Origin: Darwinimomas sp963643215
Lineage (GTDB): Bacteria; Bacillota; Clostridia; Lachnospirales; Lachnospiraceae
Direction of reading: 5' to 3'
Length of the DNA: 26,155 bases
NCBI GenBank assembly: GCA_963643215.1
Contig: CAVIJY010000024.1
Span: forward strand, 1 to 26,155
In this document: positions 7,357 through 15,250 of the stretch, piece after piece
How the letters are laid out: each line of letters opens with the position of its first letter
Position numbering within the stretch: position 1 is the stretch's first letter
Translations under genes and position numbers: made by a program
The notes under the pieces: model-generated
What the model was told of the DNA's origin: nothing
Seen by the model: only the letters and a program-made list of their open reading frames with translations
The model's database searches: none

Positions 7357-8381
7357 GTAAAGCTCTCCTCAAGCCCCTCTGTTATGTATACCTCATCATC
7401 CTCTGCCATCAGTATCAGCTCAAACCGGCCGTCTCCGTACTTCTCCCAGTAATCAAGGCTCTTCTCAACCCCCATGACATAGCATGCCGTGGACAGAGCG
7501 TCCGCCAGAACCCCGCTCGGACTGACCACCGTCGCGCTGATGATGCCGCTTGAGGCAGGCATTCCGGTATGAGGATCGATGATATGATGATAGACAGCTC
7601 CGGTTTTCTCATCTGTATAATATCTCTCGTATGCCCCGGAGGTAACCAGGGCGCTGTCGGCTATCTCGATGATGCCCATCACAGCCTCGGTATCGTCCGG
7701 ATTGTGAGGATCTATGATGCCGCACCGCCATTTTTCTCCGTCAGGCTTTGTTCCAAGCGCCTGTACATTGCCTCCGAGCGATACTATGGCACTGCTTATA
7801 CCGGCCTTTCTGAGCAGCTCCGTAAGCGCATCCCCGGTATATCCCTTGGCGATGCCTCCCAGATCTATCTCCTGATCCTTTCCCAGCTGAAGCACACGGC
7901 TGCCGGCATCATATTCCAGCCTGTCAGAGCCCACAAGCTCCAGCGCCGCATCCAGCTCCTTTTGTGAAGGCACATGGAGCTGCCGCTTCGGGAAACCCCA
8001 CAGCTTCACCAGAGGATATATTGTTATGTCAAATGTTCCGCCGCTTGTCTCATATACCTCCAGCGCCGTCTCTATCATCTGCGCCGTATGCGTATCTACA
8101 TCTCCGCCTCCTGAGGCATTGATCCGCGCTATCTCACTGTCCTCGGACTGCACTGCGAGAAGCGCGTCCAGCTCGTGTATCAGCGCCTCGGCATCCGATG
8201 CCGCCTGCTGAGCGCCTTCTCCGTAGCATGTGATGTCCATGACGGTATCCATCGCAAAGATCTCGCGCCTTGCCGCGGATTCTGTGTCTGATGCCCTCCC
8301 GCACCCGTTAAATATAACGGCTGTGATGACAGCCGTCATTGCAAATGCCATGAACCGATATGCTTTCCTGACCATATACAT
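7320..8381 (-). CDS. apbE: FAD:protein FMN transferase (ApbE/FmnB-like lipoprotein)
   Basis: This 353-residue enzyme attaches FMN from FAD to Thr/Ser residues of extracytoplasmic proteins such as RnfG, NqrC or FMN-binding lipoproteins, with Mg2+. The N-terminus is a lipoprotein signal (AVIFNGC, Cys near residue 27), so it is probably anchored outside the membrane. Family marks are AMDTVMDITCYG, the FAD/Mg-binding DLGGIAKGYTGDAL, SLGGNVQALG, SGAYERYY, HHIIDPHTGMP and SGVLADALSTACYVMG. GGGAAAGG precedes the ATG at 8381. It lies between the Gx-like and NusG-II genes, as in flavin-based electron-transfer loci. No flavinylation substrate is encoded in this window. Confidence 0.93.
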   Translation of the reverse strand: MYMVRKAYRFMAFAMTAVITAVIFNGCGRASDTESAARREIFAMDTVMDITCYGEGAQQAASDAEALIHELDALLAVQSEDSEIARINASGGGDVDTHTAQMIETALEVYETSGGTFDITIYPLVKLWGFPKRQLHVPSQKELDAALELVGSDRLEYDAGSRVLQLGKDQEIDLGGIAKGYTGDALTELLRKAGISSAIVSLGGNVQALGTKPDGEKWRCGIIDPHNPDDTEAVMGIIEIADSALVTSGAYERYYTDEKTGAVYHHIIDPHTGMPASSGIISATVVSPSGVLADALSTACYVMGVEKSLDYWEKYGDGRFELILMAEDDEVYITEGLEESFTCKYHVNVKKRP

Positions 8382-8407
8382 TCAAACAGCCTTTCCCTGC
8401 GTCTTAC

Positions 8408-8941
8408 TCAGCACAGTTCATCCGTAAAGCGTGACGGAATCCTTCGCACAAGCTCTGCACCGAGCACTCCGATGACCGCTCCCGATATGATTCCCGAAAA
8501 CCACAGAGCGGCGAGATACCACAGGATGGCCCCCGTTCCGAGCAGCAGCATCGCCATGATTATCTGACCTATATTGTGCGCTACGCCGCCCGCTATGCTC
8601 ACTGTCACGGCCCTGAACATCCCTGATCTTCTCATGGGTATCATCACGGCTGCGCTAAGAACCGCCCCTGCAAGGCTGTAGCTCAGACTCATGGCATTGC
8701 CGAACAGGATCGAAACCAGAAACACTCTCAGAATATTTACGCATATCGCCTGCTTTTCGCCCATACGATACAGCGCAAATATCACAAGCAGATTGGTGAT
8801 TCCAAGTTTCATCCCCGGCACCGCAAAAAAGGCCGGTATCCTGCTCTCCGCATAGCTCAGCACCAGAGCGAGAGCTGTAAGCATGCCATACCCTGCCGTC
8901 TTTCCTGAAGAAGTATGCCTTTTTTCCGTTCTTTTATCCAT
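8408..8941 (-). CDS. Gx transporter family membrane protein (EetB-like)
   Basis: This 177-residue protein has about five hydrophobic helices and the family phrases YGMLTALALVLSYAESRIP, PGMKLGITNLLVIFALY and LSYSLAGAVLSAAVM. It belongs to the Gx family, sometimes annotated as heptaprenyl diphosphate synthase component I, and resembles the S-component/ECF-like membrane proteins. In Listeria the homologue EetB acts in extracellular electron transfer. It is followed after 26 bases by the flavin transferase gene and then by the NusG-II gene, so the three look like one operon. The ribosome site is weak (GGAAG, 11 bases upstream). The upstream neighbour is divergent. Confidence 0.85.
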   Translation of the reverse strand: MDKRTEKRHTSSGKTAGYGMLTALALVLSYAESRIPAFFAVPGMKLGITNLLVIFALYRMGEKQAICVNILRVFLVSILFGNAMSLSYSLAGAVLSAAVMIPMRRSGMFRAVTVSIAGGVAHNIGQIIMAMLLLGTGAILWYLAALWFSGIISGAVIGVLGAELVRRIPSRFTDELC

Positions 8942-9008
8942 ATCGGCCGATGCTTCCGGTTACACGGATTGTTTCGTGCTTAGCACTCCCACACTGTAAC
9001 CAATACCC

Positions 9009-9037
9009 TTGAGAATTTTGAGCTTATCAATTATAAC
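9009..9037 (+). promoter_or_regulatory. Putative promoter directly before the YprB-like gene
   Basis: TTGAGA (9009-9014) and TATAAC (9032-9037) are spaced 17 bases apart. The expected start of transcription (about 9043-9045) coincides with the chosen ATG at 9045, so the message might have no leader. No good ribosome site lies before that ATG. This is a prediction from spacing only. Confidence 0.45.
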
Positions 9038-9044
9038 AAATGCC

Positions 9045-10172
9045 ATGAAGACAAGAAATATCGTCATTGACAATATCACCATACCCGAACAGAGCCTGTA
9101 TTTTGACATCGAAACCACCGGACTGTCGTCACGCCGCTCCCGCATATATCTGATAGGAGCGCTTTATGCCGACGCCTCAAAAGCGGTGCTCACTCAATGG
9201 TTCGCCGAAAGCCTCAGCGATGAAAAGGAGATGCTCACGGCCTTCAACGAGCTGTGCTCGGATCACAGATGCCTGATCAGCTACAACGGCGAAGCATTTG
9301 ACATACCCTTCCTTCTCGGCGCCATGAAGCAGTATTCCATACGCGAGTGCATCAGCGGCATGGAAAACCTCGACATCTATGCACGAATCAGACGCCTGAG
9401 AGGGCTTTTCCCGACTGATGATATGACGCTGAGATCCATGGAGCATTTCCTAGGCATAGACCGCGATGACACATTCTCCGGCAGGGATCTCATCAGTGTC
9501 TACGACGAATATCTCGGCAGCCATGATGAGCAGCTGCTTGGATTTCTGCTCTTGCACAATGAGGAGGATGTCCGCAGTCTTCCGGCGCTGGCAAAGCTCA
9601 TCAACTACGAGAGGTCGCTCGGCGGGGCGTATGATGACGGAGCCATCACTGTCACGCAGACCGACTCCGTGCCGGATACTTCAGGCGGCCCTATGCATGT
9701 GTCATTCAGCGCGCGACTTACATATCCGGTTCCACAGCCCGTGTCCTGCGCGGATCGCGGCTTTTCGCTGACCCTTCAGGATGATGAAATCAGCGTACAG
9801 GTCGACGCTCTGACAGGGGAGCTGAGACATTTCTTCAGTGACTATAAGAACTACTACTATATTCCCTCAGAGGATACGGCGATGCACAAAAGCATCGGCA
9901 TCTTCACGGACAAAGCCTCCCGCGTCAAGGCCTCTGCGTCGACTGCATTTATCAGAAAGAGAGGTATCTTCATCCCCGTAGGATCGGAGATAGCAGATGA
10001 TGAGCGCTGGAGCGCCGTCCCGGTCTTTCACAGGGAATATAAGGACAAATGCCCGTATATACTGCTGGATACTCCGGCTCTGCGTGATCCGGCATTTATC
10101 AGATGCTGCATAGGCTATGCGCTTTCAGAGCTCGGCCTTGTCAGACATTCTTTCCGTGCTCCCGAAGAGTGA
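9045..10172 (+). CDS. RNase H-like domain protein, YprB family
   Basis: This 375-residue protein has an N-terminal RNase H-fold/DnaQ-like exonuclease domain. The first acidic motif is YFDIETTGLSSRRSRIYLIG at about residues 14-33. Then come LISYNGEAFDIPFL, NLDIYARIRRL, SMEHFLGI and HNEEDVRSLPALAKL, which hold the further acidic residues expected for metal-dependent 3'-5' nucleases. Residues 200-375 form a second, unassigned domain typical of clostridial YprB-like proteins. I chose ATG 9045; a TTG at 9009 in the same frame overlaps the predicted -35 box. The gene points away from the Gx-family operon, and its end overlaps the convergent methyltransferase gene by 32 bases. Substrate and role are not established. 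Confidence 0.85.
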   Translation: MKTRNIVIDNITIPEQSLYFDIETTGLSSRRSRIYLIGALYADASKAVLTQWFAESLSDEKEMLTAFNELCSDHRCLISYNGEAFDIPFLLGAMKQYSIRECISGMENLDIYARIRRLRGLFPTDDMTLRSMEHFLGIDRDDTFSGRDLISVYDEYLGSHDEQLLGFLLLHNEEDVRSLPALAKLINYERSLGGAYDDGAITVTQTDSVPDTSGGPMHVSFSARLTYPVPQPVSCADRGFSLTLQDDEISVQVDALTGELRHFFSDYKNYYYIPSEDTAMHKSIGIFTDKASRVKASASTAFIRKRGIFIPVGSEIADDERWSAVPVFHREYKDKCPYILLDTPALRDPAFIRCCIGYALSELGLVRHSFRAPEE

Positions 10173-10911
10173 TCAGCAGCCTCTGCGTAGTATCTCTGAC
10201 TTCGCCCTCATCATCGGCATCGCAGACCGTCTCCCATATCAGCCCCGCAGTCTCTGCAGCCTCTCTTATCTCATCAATTGTAAAGGCCCGCTGCATGTGG
10301 GTTTCCTCATACCTCCGGTATGTCTCCTGCCCGCCGCAGCCGCCCTCGCGGATATACAGCGTCAGATCATATTCATTGATCCGGGTCTCCGGGTCATATG
10401 CATTTTCCCAGATAAAGCTCCCCTCTTCGCGATTCTCCGCAATCACATCTGGGATATTCATATACTTGTATTGCGTATTGCAGTCAAATACAAATACACC
10501 GCCCGGATCCAGATAATTGTTGACCAATGCAAGCACGCGCGTCAGATCCTCCACAGATGTCAGATAGTTTATGCTGTCACACCTGCTTATAAATGCCGCA
10601 CAGGTACCGTACAGCTCGAATTCTCTCATATCCTGACACAGATACAGTATGTCCTGCCGGCTTTCCTCGCTCTTTTCCAGAGCCTCCTGCAGCATCTCAT
10701 ATGATACATCTATCCCGATCATATCGTACCCGCAGGCCGCTAGCCTCTGCGTCATCGCACCTGTCCCGCAGCCAAGATCCGCTACTATCCCGCTGTCTAT
10801 CCCGTATTCATGCAATATGCGCAGCGTCTGCCCGCACCATTTATCATAGGGAATGTCGTCCATGAATATATCATAAATCTGTGAAAAGCCCGAATATCGT
10901 TCCTGTATCAT
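10141..10911 (-). CDS. Class I SAM-dependent methyltransferase
   Basis: This 256-residue protein has a canonical SAM-binding fold: motif I VADLGCGTGAMTQRLAACGY at about residues 43-62, the acidic end of strand 2 in MIGIDVSYEML, and LCQDMREFEL with a later DSINYLT segment. The C-terminal half has the mixed sheet region seen in the YodH/UbiE-like group of unassigned methyltransferases. The opening MIQERYSGFSQIYDIFMDDI is common in Firmicutes members. A GAGAGG site precedes the ATG. The gene is convergent with the YprB-like gene and overlaps it tail to tail by 32 bases. The substrate is unknown. Confidence 0.87.
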   Translation of the reverse strand: MIQERYSGFSQIYDIFMDDIPYDKWCGQTLRILHEYGIDSGIVADLGCGTGAMTQRLAACGYDMIGIDVSYEMLQEALEKSEESRQDILYLCQDMREFELYGTCAAFISRCDSINYLTSVEDLTRVLALVNNYLDPGGVFVFDCNTQYKYMNIPDVIAENREEGSFIWENAYDPETRINEYDLTLYIREGGCGGQETYRRYEETHMQRAFTIDEIREAAETAGLIWETVCDADDEGEVRDTTQRLLITLREHGKNV

Positions 10912-10945
10912 GTTCCTCTCCGCCCTGTATACCCGTCATGCTGTC

Positions 10946-10976
10946 AAAAACCCGCAGGGCTCTCGCCGCTGCGGGT
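10946..10976 (-). terminator. Intrinsic terminator after the SEC-C gene
   Basis: On the minus strand ACCCGCAG (10969-10976) pairs with CTGCGGGT (10950-10957), followed by TTTTTG. It lies 17 bases after the SEC-C stop codon and separates that gene from the methyltransferase gene. Confidence 0.85.
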
Positions 10977-10992
10977 CAATCGTGACATGAAA

Positions 10993-11499
10993 TTATGCGT
11001 TCCTGCCGCAGCAATACTTGTACTTCTTGCCGCTTCCGCACGGACACGGATCGTTTCTTCCGATCTTCTTTGCCTTAACCACCGTTCCGCTGGCTCTCTG
11101 CTCCCTCATGAGCTCTTTTCTTCTCTCCTGCGGCAGTATGTCGTCCCACTCGGGAAGATTGTACAGCCAGTCAGCCTTTGCTCCGACCATATTTTTATAA
11201 AGTGACTCAGGATCGATATCAAGAGTCACCTCGGTGTTTTCATCCATGGTGTCTATGGGATTCTTTGTCCTGAGGCTGTCGTCTATTCCGTCCAGAAAGC
11301 CTGTCATGGTCTGTATATCGGTTCCGTATCTCTGTGCAAGCTCGGCAACAGTTCCTGATTCCACCTTCGCAAGATCCGCCAGCAGCTTCTTGTAGATGCC
11401 CTTCTCAACCTCAAAATACTCCTCCCACAGCTTGCTCGTGGCATAGGAGTCCTGGTTGTTCATATATGCTTTCTTTCTCCAGTCTTCAAGTAATGACAT
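10993..11499 (-). CDS. SEC-C metal-binding domain protein
   Basis: This 168-residue protein ends with KKIGRNDPCPCGSGKKYKYC followed by CGRNA, a complete SEC-C zinc-binding motif (CxCx8CC) like the tail of SecA. The N-terminal 130 residues are helical and acidic (SLLEDWRKKAYMNNQDSYATS...), with no recognised domain; this layout recurs in short clostridial proteins of unknown function. AAGGAG lies 7 bases before the ATG at 11499. The frame remains open another 57 codons upstream, but that part covers the structured RNA described next and is rejected. The gene starts 20 bases after the 6S RNA terminator and ends at its own terminator, so it may be expressed by readthrough. Confidence 0.85.
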   Translation of the reverse strand: MSLLEDWRKKAYMNNQDSYATSKLWEEYFEVEKGIYKKLLADLAKVESGTVAELAQRYGTDIQTMTGFLDGIDDSLRTKNPIDTMDENTEVTLDIDPESLYKNMVGAKADWLYNLPEWDDILPQERRKELMREQRASGTVVKAKKIGRNDPCPCGSGKKYKYCCGRNA

Positions 11500-11519
11500 A
11501 ATATTCTCCTTATACACAT

Positions 11520-11542
11520 AAAAGTCCCCGGAATGCCGGGCC
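11520..11542 (-). terminator. Terminator of the predicted 6S RNA
   Basis: On the minus strand CCCGG pairs with CCGGG around CATT, inside a GGCCCGG...CCGGGGAC context, and is followed by TTTTATG. It is the 3' end of the non-coding stretch and lies just before the SEC-C ribosome site. Confidence 0.65.
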
Positions 11543-11750
11543 TTACTGTTTTGACTCCCAGCGCTAAGCCAGGTGGGTAACCGCACACATACTTCTGTCT
11601 TCCACGTAGATTCAGATACGATTATTAAGGCATGACATCCGCATGTAGATATTGGAATCCCATAGATCAAGATGTAGGTTCAAAATATAGTAAGGTTTGT
11701 CGTACACCCCAGGGGGATCCGCTCTCATCTGAAAGAGCGTTCCGTGCTCT
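11522..11750 (-). ncRNA. ssrS: Probable 6S RNA (SsrS), about 230 nt
   Basis: Between a consensus-like promoter and a terminator lies a non-coding stretch of about 230 bases on the minus strand. It contains TTTTGAACCTACATCTTGAT near the middle and TGTGCGGTTACCCACCTGGC near the 3' side, words I associate with Firmicutes 6S RNA. The ends can pair (AGCG with CGCT, GGGGTG with CACC) to make the long closing stem expected of that family. 6S RNA binds the housekeeping RNA polymerase and mimics an open promoter. I identify it by recalled motifs and layout, not by an alignment; another structured RNA is possible. No convincing coding frame covers 11500-11883. The remaining part, 11785-11883, holds only a short GATCTGTGAGATC repeat. 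Confidence 0.65.
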
Positions 11751-11756
11751 TGTGAG

Positions 11757-11784
11757 ATTATACCATATCCGCCCGTCTTGTAAA
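11757..11784 (-). promoter_or_regulatory. Promoter of the predicted 6S RNA
   Basis: On the minus strand TTTACA (11779-11784) and a perfect TATAAT (11757-11762) are spaced 16 bases apart. Transcription would start near 11750. Confidence 0.7.
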
Positions 11785-11883
11785 ATGCAAAATGCCTGCA
11801 TATACACGGCCTCGCATACACCCTTTACCCTTTGATCAGATCTCACAGATCAGACCTGCGCTCAAGCCGCTGCTTTGTATTCC

Positions 11884-12951
11884 CTACTGTGTCTCCGAAA
11901 GCTTTCTGGCCTGATCCGCCGCCGCAAGGCTGTCTATGATCTCATCCAGATCTCCGTTCAGTATCTCCTTTATGCGGTATGACGTGAAGTTTATTCTGTG
12001 ATCGCTGACTCTGTTTTGAGGAAAATTGTATGTCCGTATCTTCTCCGAGCGATCACCCGTTCCTATCTGGCTGCGGCGTTCCGCCGCCTGCGCGGCATGC
12101 TGCCTTTCCGTCTCCATATCATAAAGCTTTGATCTCAGCAGCTTAAAGGCCTTGTCCTTATTCTGGAGCTGAGATTTCTCCGTCTGAGAATAGATAACTA
12201 TGCCTGTCGGTATATGCGTCAGCCTGACCGCGGAATCCGTCGTATTGACGCACTGCCCGCCGTTTCCCGAGGCGCGCATGACATCGATCCTGCAGTCGTT
12301 CATATCTATCCTGACATCCACCTCCTCTGCCTGAGGCATCACTGCCACTGATGCCGTAGAGGTGTGTATGCGTCCTCCGGATTCTGTCTCCGGCACACGC
12401 TGCACTCTATGCACGCCGGACTCGTATTTGAGCTTTGAATATGCTCCGCGTCCGTTGACCATAGCCTCTATCTCCTTGATACCGCCCAGTCCGGTCTCAT
12501 TCAGATTGATGATATCTATCTTCCAGCCCTGAGCATCGGCATAGTGCTGATACATCCTGTACAGCTCACCGGCGAAAAGCGCCGCCTCATCTCCTCCGGC
12601 TCCCGCTCTTATCTCCAGAACTATATTCTTCTCGTCATTCGGATCCTTGGGAAGCAGCAGCAGTTTTATCCTCTCCTGCAAAGTCTCGATCTCAGCCTTT
12701 GCCTGAGCCAGCTCCTCCTTCGCCATCTCCCTCATATCCTCATCGCTTTCACTGTCAAGAAGCGACAGCGCATCCGCCTGATTGGCCTGCGCTGCCTGAT
12801 ATGCACTGATCTCCGCGACAAGCGGCTCAAGATCAGACTGCTCCTTCATGAGTCTGCGAAAGCGCTCCTGATCATTTGCCACCTCAGGACTTCCAAGCTC
12901 GGCCATGAGCTCCTCATAATGTCTGATTATTTCCTGCAGATTCTCAAGCAT
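11884..12951 (-). CDS. prfA: Peptide chain release factor 1
   Basis: RF1 reads UAA and UAG stop codons and triggers peptide release at the ribosome. The 355-residue length is normal. The codon-recognition tripeptide region is HRVQRVPETESGGRIHTSTA (PxT as PET), which marks RF1 rather than RF2. The catalytic loop is MRASGNGGQCVNTTDSAVRL with the GGQ motif. The Gln of GGQ is the methylation target of PrmC, whose gene lies directly upstream. MLENLQEII is taken as start because GGAG is well placed 9 bases before it. The start overlaps the prmC stop by 8 bases. The gene closes the rpmE-DUF1385-prmC-prfA group. Confidence 0.97.
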   Translation of the reverse strand: MLENLQEIIRHYEELMAELGSPEVANDQERFRRLMKEQSDLEPLVAEISAYQAAQANQADALSLLDSESDEDMREMAKEELAQAKAEIETLQERIKLLLLPKDPNDEKNIVLEIRAGAGGDEAALFAGELYRMYQHYADAQGWKIDIINLNETGLGGIKEIEAMVNGRGAYSKLKYESGVHRVQRVPETESGGRIHTSTASVAVMPQAEEVDVRIDMNDCRIDVMRASGNGGQCVNTTDSAVRLTHIPTGIVIYSQTEKSQLQNKDKAFKLLRSKLYDMETERQHAAQAAERRSQIGTGDRSEKIRTYNFPQNRVSDHRINFTSYRIKEILNGDLDEIIDSLAAADQARKLSETQ

Positions 12952-13846
12952 CCGTCTTTCTCCATATCGCACTGACCACACGATCCAGCCCTGCCAGATC
13001 CTTTGTCACCTCTATATCCTCAAAGGCAGCCTGCGCAAGAAGCTCACGCAGGGCATCTGCCTGATCATATCCTATCTCAAGAAACAGCCTTCCGCCGCTG
13101 CACAGATGCGCTCCTGCTTCACCGGCTATCCTTCTGTAATAATAAAGCCCGTCCTCCATACCTTCAAGCGCCAGCCTCGGCTCATGGCACCGCACCTCCT
13201 GCGCCAGATCCTCTACGGCCTTTCTAGGTATATAAGGCGGATTGCTGACTATCACATCATATCTTCCCGGTACGGCTTTAAAAAGATCACTCTCGATAAA
13301 TGTGATGTCCGCCGCATTGGCCTGTGCATTGCGCTTTGCTACGGCCAGTGCCTGCGGTGATATATCAGATGCGTCAACCCGTTTAAAGCATCCCAGTTTT
13401 TTCAGTGCTATGGCGATGCATCCGCTTCCGGTGCACAGATCCAGCAGACTCGGATCCTCGCCGCGATCCTCCTGACTGCCGGCTTTTTTATGCTGCATTC
13501 CGGACGCATATGCATCCAGTACCTTTTCTACAAGCACCTCAGTATCCTGACGCGGGATGAGGACATGCTCATCCACATACATATCAAAGCCACAGAAGTT
13601 CTGGACATGCGTGATATACTGAAGCGGCATATGTCCGCATCTGCTTTCTATCATATCATTGAACCGCGCTTCAATCGGATGCTCTCCGTCCTGCTTTACC
13701 TGCGTATCATACTGACACAGCAGCTCATTAAGAGATATCTGCGCCGCATGAAGCAGCAAAGCTCTGGCATCCCCATCGGCATTCTCTATTTTGGCCTGCG
13801 CAAGTCTCTGCCTTCCGCTCAGATACAGCTCCCTGTATGTGCTCAT
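12944..13846 (-). CDS. prmC: Release factor glutamine methyltransferase PrmC
   Basis: PrmC methylates the Gln of the GGQ motif of release factors 1 and 2 with SAM. The 300-residue protein has the N-terminal helical release-factor-binding domain (YRELYLSGRQRLAQAKIENA), the SAM motif LLDLCTGSGCIAIALKKLGC, and the catalytic VSNPPYIPRKAVEDLAQEV with NPPY that grips the Gln side chain. The ATG at 13846 overlaps the stop of the upstream DUF1385 gene (ATGA). Its substrate RF1 is encoded by the next gene, an arrangement conserved widely in bacteria. An insert between residues 115 and 130 (SGMQHKKAGSQEDRGEDPS) is slightly longer than in many homologues. Confidence 0.96.
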   Translation of the reverse strand: MSTYRELYLSGRQRLAQAKIENADGDARALLLHAAQISLNELLCQYDTQVKQDGEHPIEARFNDMIESRCGHMPLQYITHVQNFCGFDMYVDEHVLIPRQDTEVLVEKVLDAYASGMQHKKAGSQEDRGEDPSLLDLCTGSGCIAIALKKLGCFKRVDASDISPQALAVAKRNAQANAADITFIESDLFKAVPGRYDVIVSNPPYIPRKAVEDLAQEVRCHEPRLALEGMEDGLYYYRRIAGEAGAHLCSGGRLFLEIGYDQADALRELLAQAAFEDIEVTKDLAGLDRVVSAIWRKTDA

Positions 13847-14808
13847 GACTGCGCGTCTCCGTCCGGTTCCCCTCCGAAGTTCTCCTTCAGGAATGCTCTC
13901 CAGTCAAATACCGCCTCTGTCGCCGCTATGGCGACCTCGCACATATCCGGAGTCGGCTCCGTGGTAGTCAATGCCTGCATCCACATTCCCGGACGGCTGA
14001 GCAGATTTACCAGAGCCGATTCGCTTCTTCCCGCCAGACGCAGAAATTCATAGGATATTCCGGCTATAACAGGTATGCAGACTATCCGCGAAACGACGCG
14101 CATCCATATGCCGTCTACGCGGATTATCATAAAGAACAATATGCTTATCAGCATGACGATGATCAAAAAGCTGGTCCCGCAGCGCTTATGCTCCTTCGAG
14201 CTTTTCATGACATTTTCCACCGTCATCGGAAGCCCCAGCTCTATGCAGTTGATGCATTTGTGCTCCGCGCCGTGATACATAAAGGTTCTGCGTATATCCT
14301 CCATGCGCGATATGAGCTTTATATAGGCAACGAATATGCCTATCCTGCACAGACCCTCGAGAATCGCGATGAGATAATGATTGTCAGCTATGCTGCGTAT
14401 CATACCCGACAAAAGAGTCGGAAGCAGCACGAATATCCCGAGCGCAAGTATCACCGCAACCGTCATCGATATACCCATGATGATCTTCTGGAGATTGTCT
14501 CCGAATCTGTCAGTAAGCCATTTTTCAAATCCTGTCGGCTCCTCCTCTTCTTCATCATCCCCGAAGATTGACGCTGAAAGCTCCAGCGATTTCATGCCAA
14601 GCACCATCGAATCTGCAAAGGAAAATATCCCTCTTATGAAGGGCAGCCTGCAAAATGCATATCTGTCCGACATGCTCAGATATCTCTGCTTTGTAACCGA
14701 TATCTCCCCGGATGATGTTCTGACTCCTACGGCATACTCTGTGCCGTGCTTCATCATGATTCCCTCTATCACGGCCTGGCCGCCGATTCCGCTGTATACC
14801 CGCTTCAT
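13843..14808 (-). CDS. DUF1385 membrane protein (YqhQ-like)
   Basis: This 321-residue protein carries the DUF1385 marks GGQAVIEGIMMKHGTEYAVG near the N-terminus and FMYHGAEHKCINCIELGLPM in the centre, with four or more hydrophobic helices between and after them. An acidic EEEEE patch follows the first third. The family is conserved in Firmicutes beside prmC and prfA, as here, but its biochemical role is not known to me. AGGGA lies 8 bases before the chosen ATG; the in-frame GTG two codons earlier is less well placed. The gene overlaps prmC by four bases and follows the rpmE terminator, so the 155-base gap upstream may hold its own promoter. Confidence 0.92.
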   Translation of the reverse strand: MKRVYSGIGGQAVIEGIMMKHGTEYAVGVRTSSGEISVTKQRYLSMSDRYAFCRLPFIRGIFSFADSMVLGMKSLELSASIFGDDEEEEEPTGFEKWLTDRFGDNLQKIIMGISMTVAVILALGIFVLLPTLLSGMIRSIADNHYLIAILEGLCRIGIFVAYIKLISRMEDIRRTFMYHGAEHKCINCIELGLPMTVENVMKSSKEHKRCGTSFLIIVMLISILFFMIIRVDGIWMRVVSRIVCIPVIAGISYEFLRLAGRSESALVNLLSRPGMWMQALTTTEPTPDMCEVAIAATEAVFDWRAFLKENFGGEPDGDAQS

Positions 14809-14928
14809 GTACACTTCCCTGCCCTGCTTTTATGTTCCGCTTTTGTCCTGCTTTATGTCCTGACGCATATTCCTTCAGAGACTTCCGCAGCCTGAAAGCG
14901 ACTTTGCGTTGTTGTCCGCACAAAGCAA

Positions 14929-14949
14929 AAGCGGGCTTTACGCCCGCTT
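14929..14949 (-). terminator. Intrinsic terminator after rpmE
   Basis: On the minus strand AAGCGGGC (14942-14949 side) pairs with GCCCGCTT around a five-base loop and is followed by TTGC, giving a TTTTGC run with the stem's last T bases. It lies 16 bases after the rpmE stop codon. Confidence 0.8.
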
Positions 14950-14964
14950 CTGTGATTGTTCAGA

Positions 14965-15171
14965 TCAGTTATTCTTGATACCGTATCTCTTGTTGAATGC
15001 CTCGATACGTCCACGAGCCTGTGAAGCCTTCTGCTGTCCTGTATAGAAGGGATGGCAGGCCGAGCAGATCTCGACATGTATATCCTTCTTCGTGGAGCCT
15101 GTGGTAAATGTGTTGCCGCAGTTGCATGTTACGGTGCATTCCTGATAGTTCGGATGTATTCCTTCGCGCAT
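14965..15171 (-). CDS. rpmE: 50S ribosomal protein L31, zinc-binding form
   Basis: The 68-residue protein starts MREGIHPNYQECTVTCNCGN and has the later CSACHPFYTG segment. The CxC and CxxC pairs (Cys16, Cys18, Cys37 and Cys40 by rough count) form the zinc site of the C+ type L31; bacteria often switch to a zinc-free paralogue when zinc is short. AGAGAGG lies 10 bases before the ATG. A TTG two codons earlier is not needed. The gene has its own promoter at 15221-15250 and its own terminator, so it can be expressed apart from the downstream release-factor genes. Confidence 0.96.
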   Translation of the reverse strand: MREGIHPNYQECTVTCNCGNTFTTGSTKKDIHVEICSACHPFYTGQQKASQARGRIEAFNKRYGIKNN

Positions 15172-15220
15172 GATCAATATACCTCTCTTCTGTGTTCGCT
15201 GATTTCCAAACAGCCTGATT

Positions 15221-15250
15221 ACTATATCACAGAACCTTCCGGCCTGTCAA
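15221..15250 (-). promoter_or_regulatory. Promoter of rpmE
   Basis: On the minus strand TTGACA (15245-15250) and TATAGT (15221-15226) are spaced 18 bases apart. The -35 box overlaps the stop codon of the upstream aminotransferase gene. Transcription would begin about 40 bases before the rpmE start codon. Confidence 0.75.

Noticed and set aside
11565..11590. Plus-strand AGGTGGGTAACCGCA resembles a T-box leader motif.
   Set aside because: No plus-strand gene follows, no specifier stem or terminator is seen, and the stretch fits a minus-strand 6S-like RNA with its own promoter and terminator.
11500..11670. Upstream extension of the SEC-C reading frame.
   Set aside because: It would run through the terminator and the predicted 6S RNA, while AAGGAG precedes the ATG at 11499.
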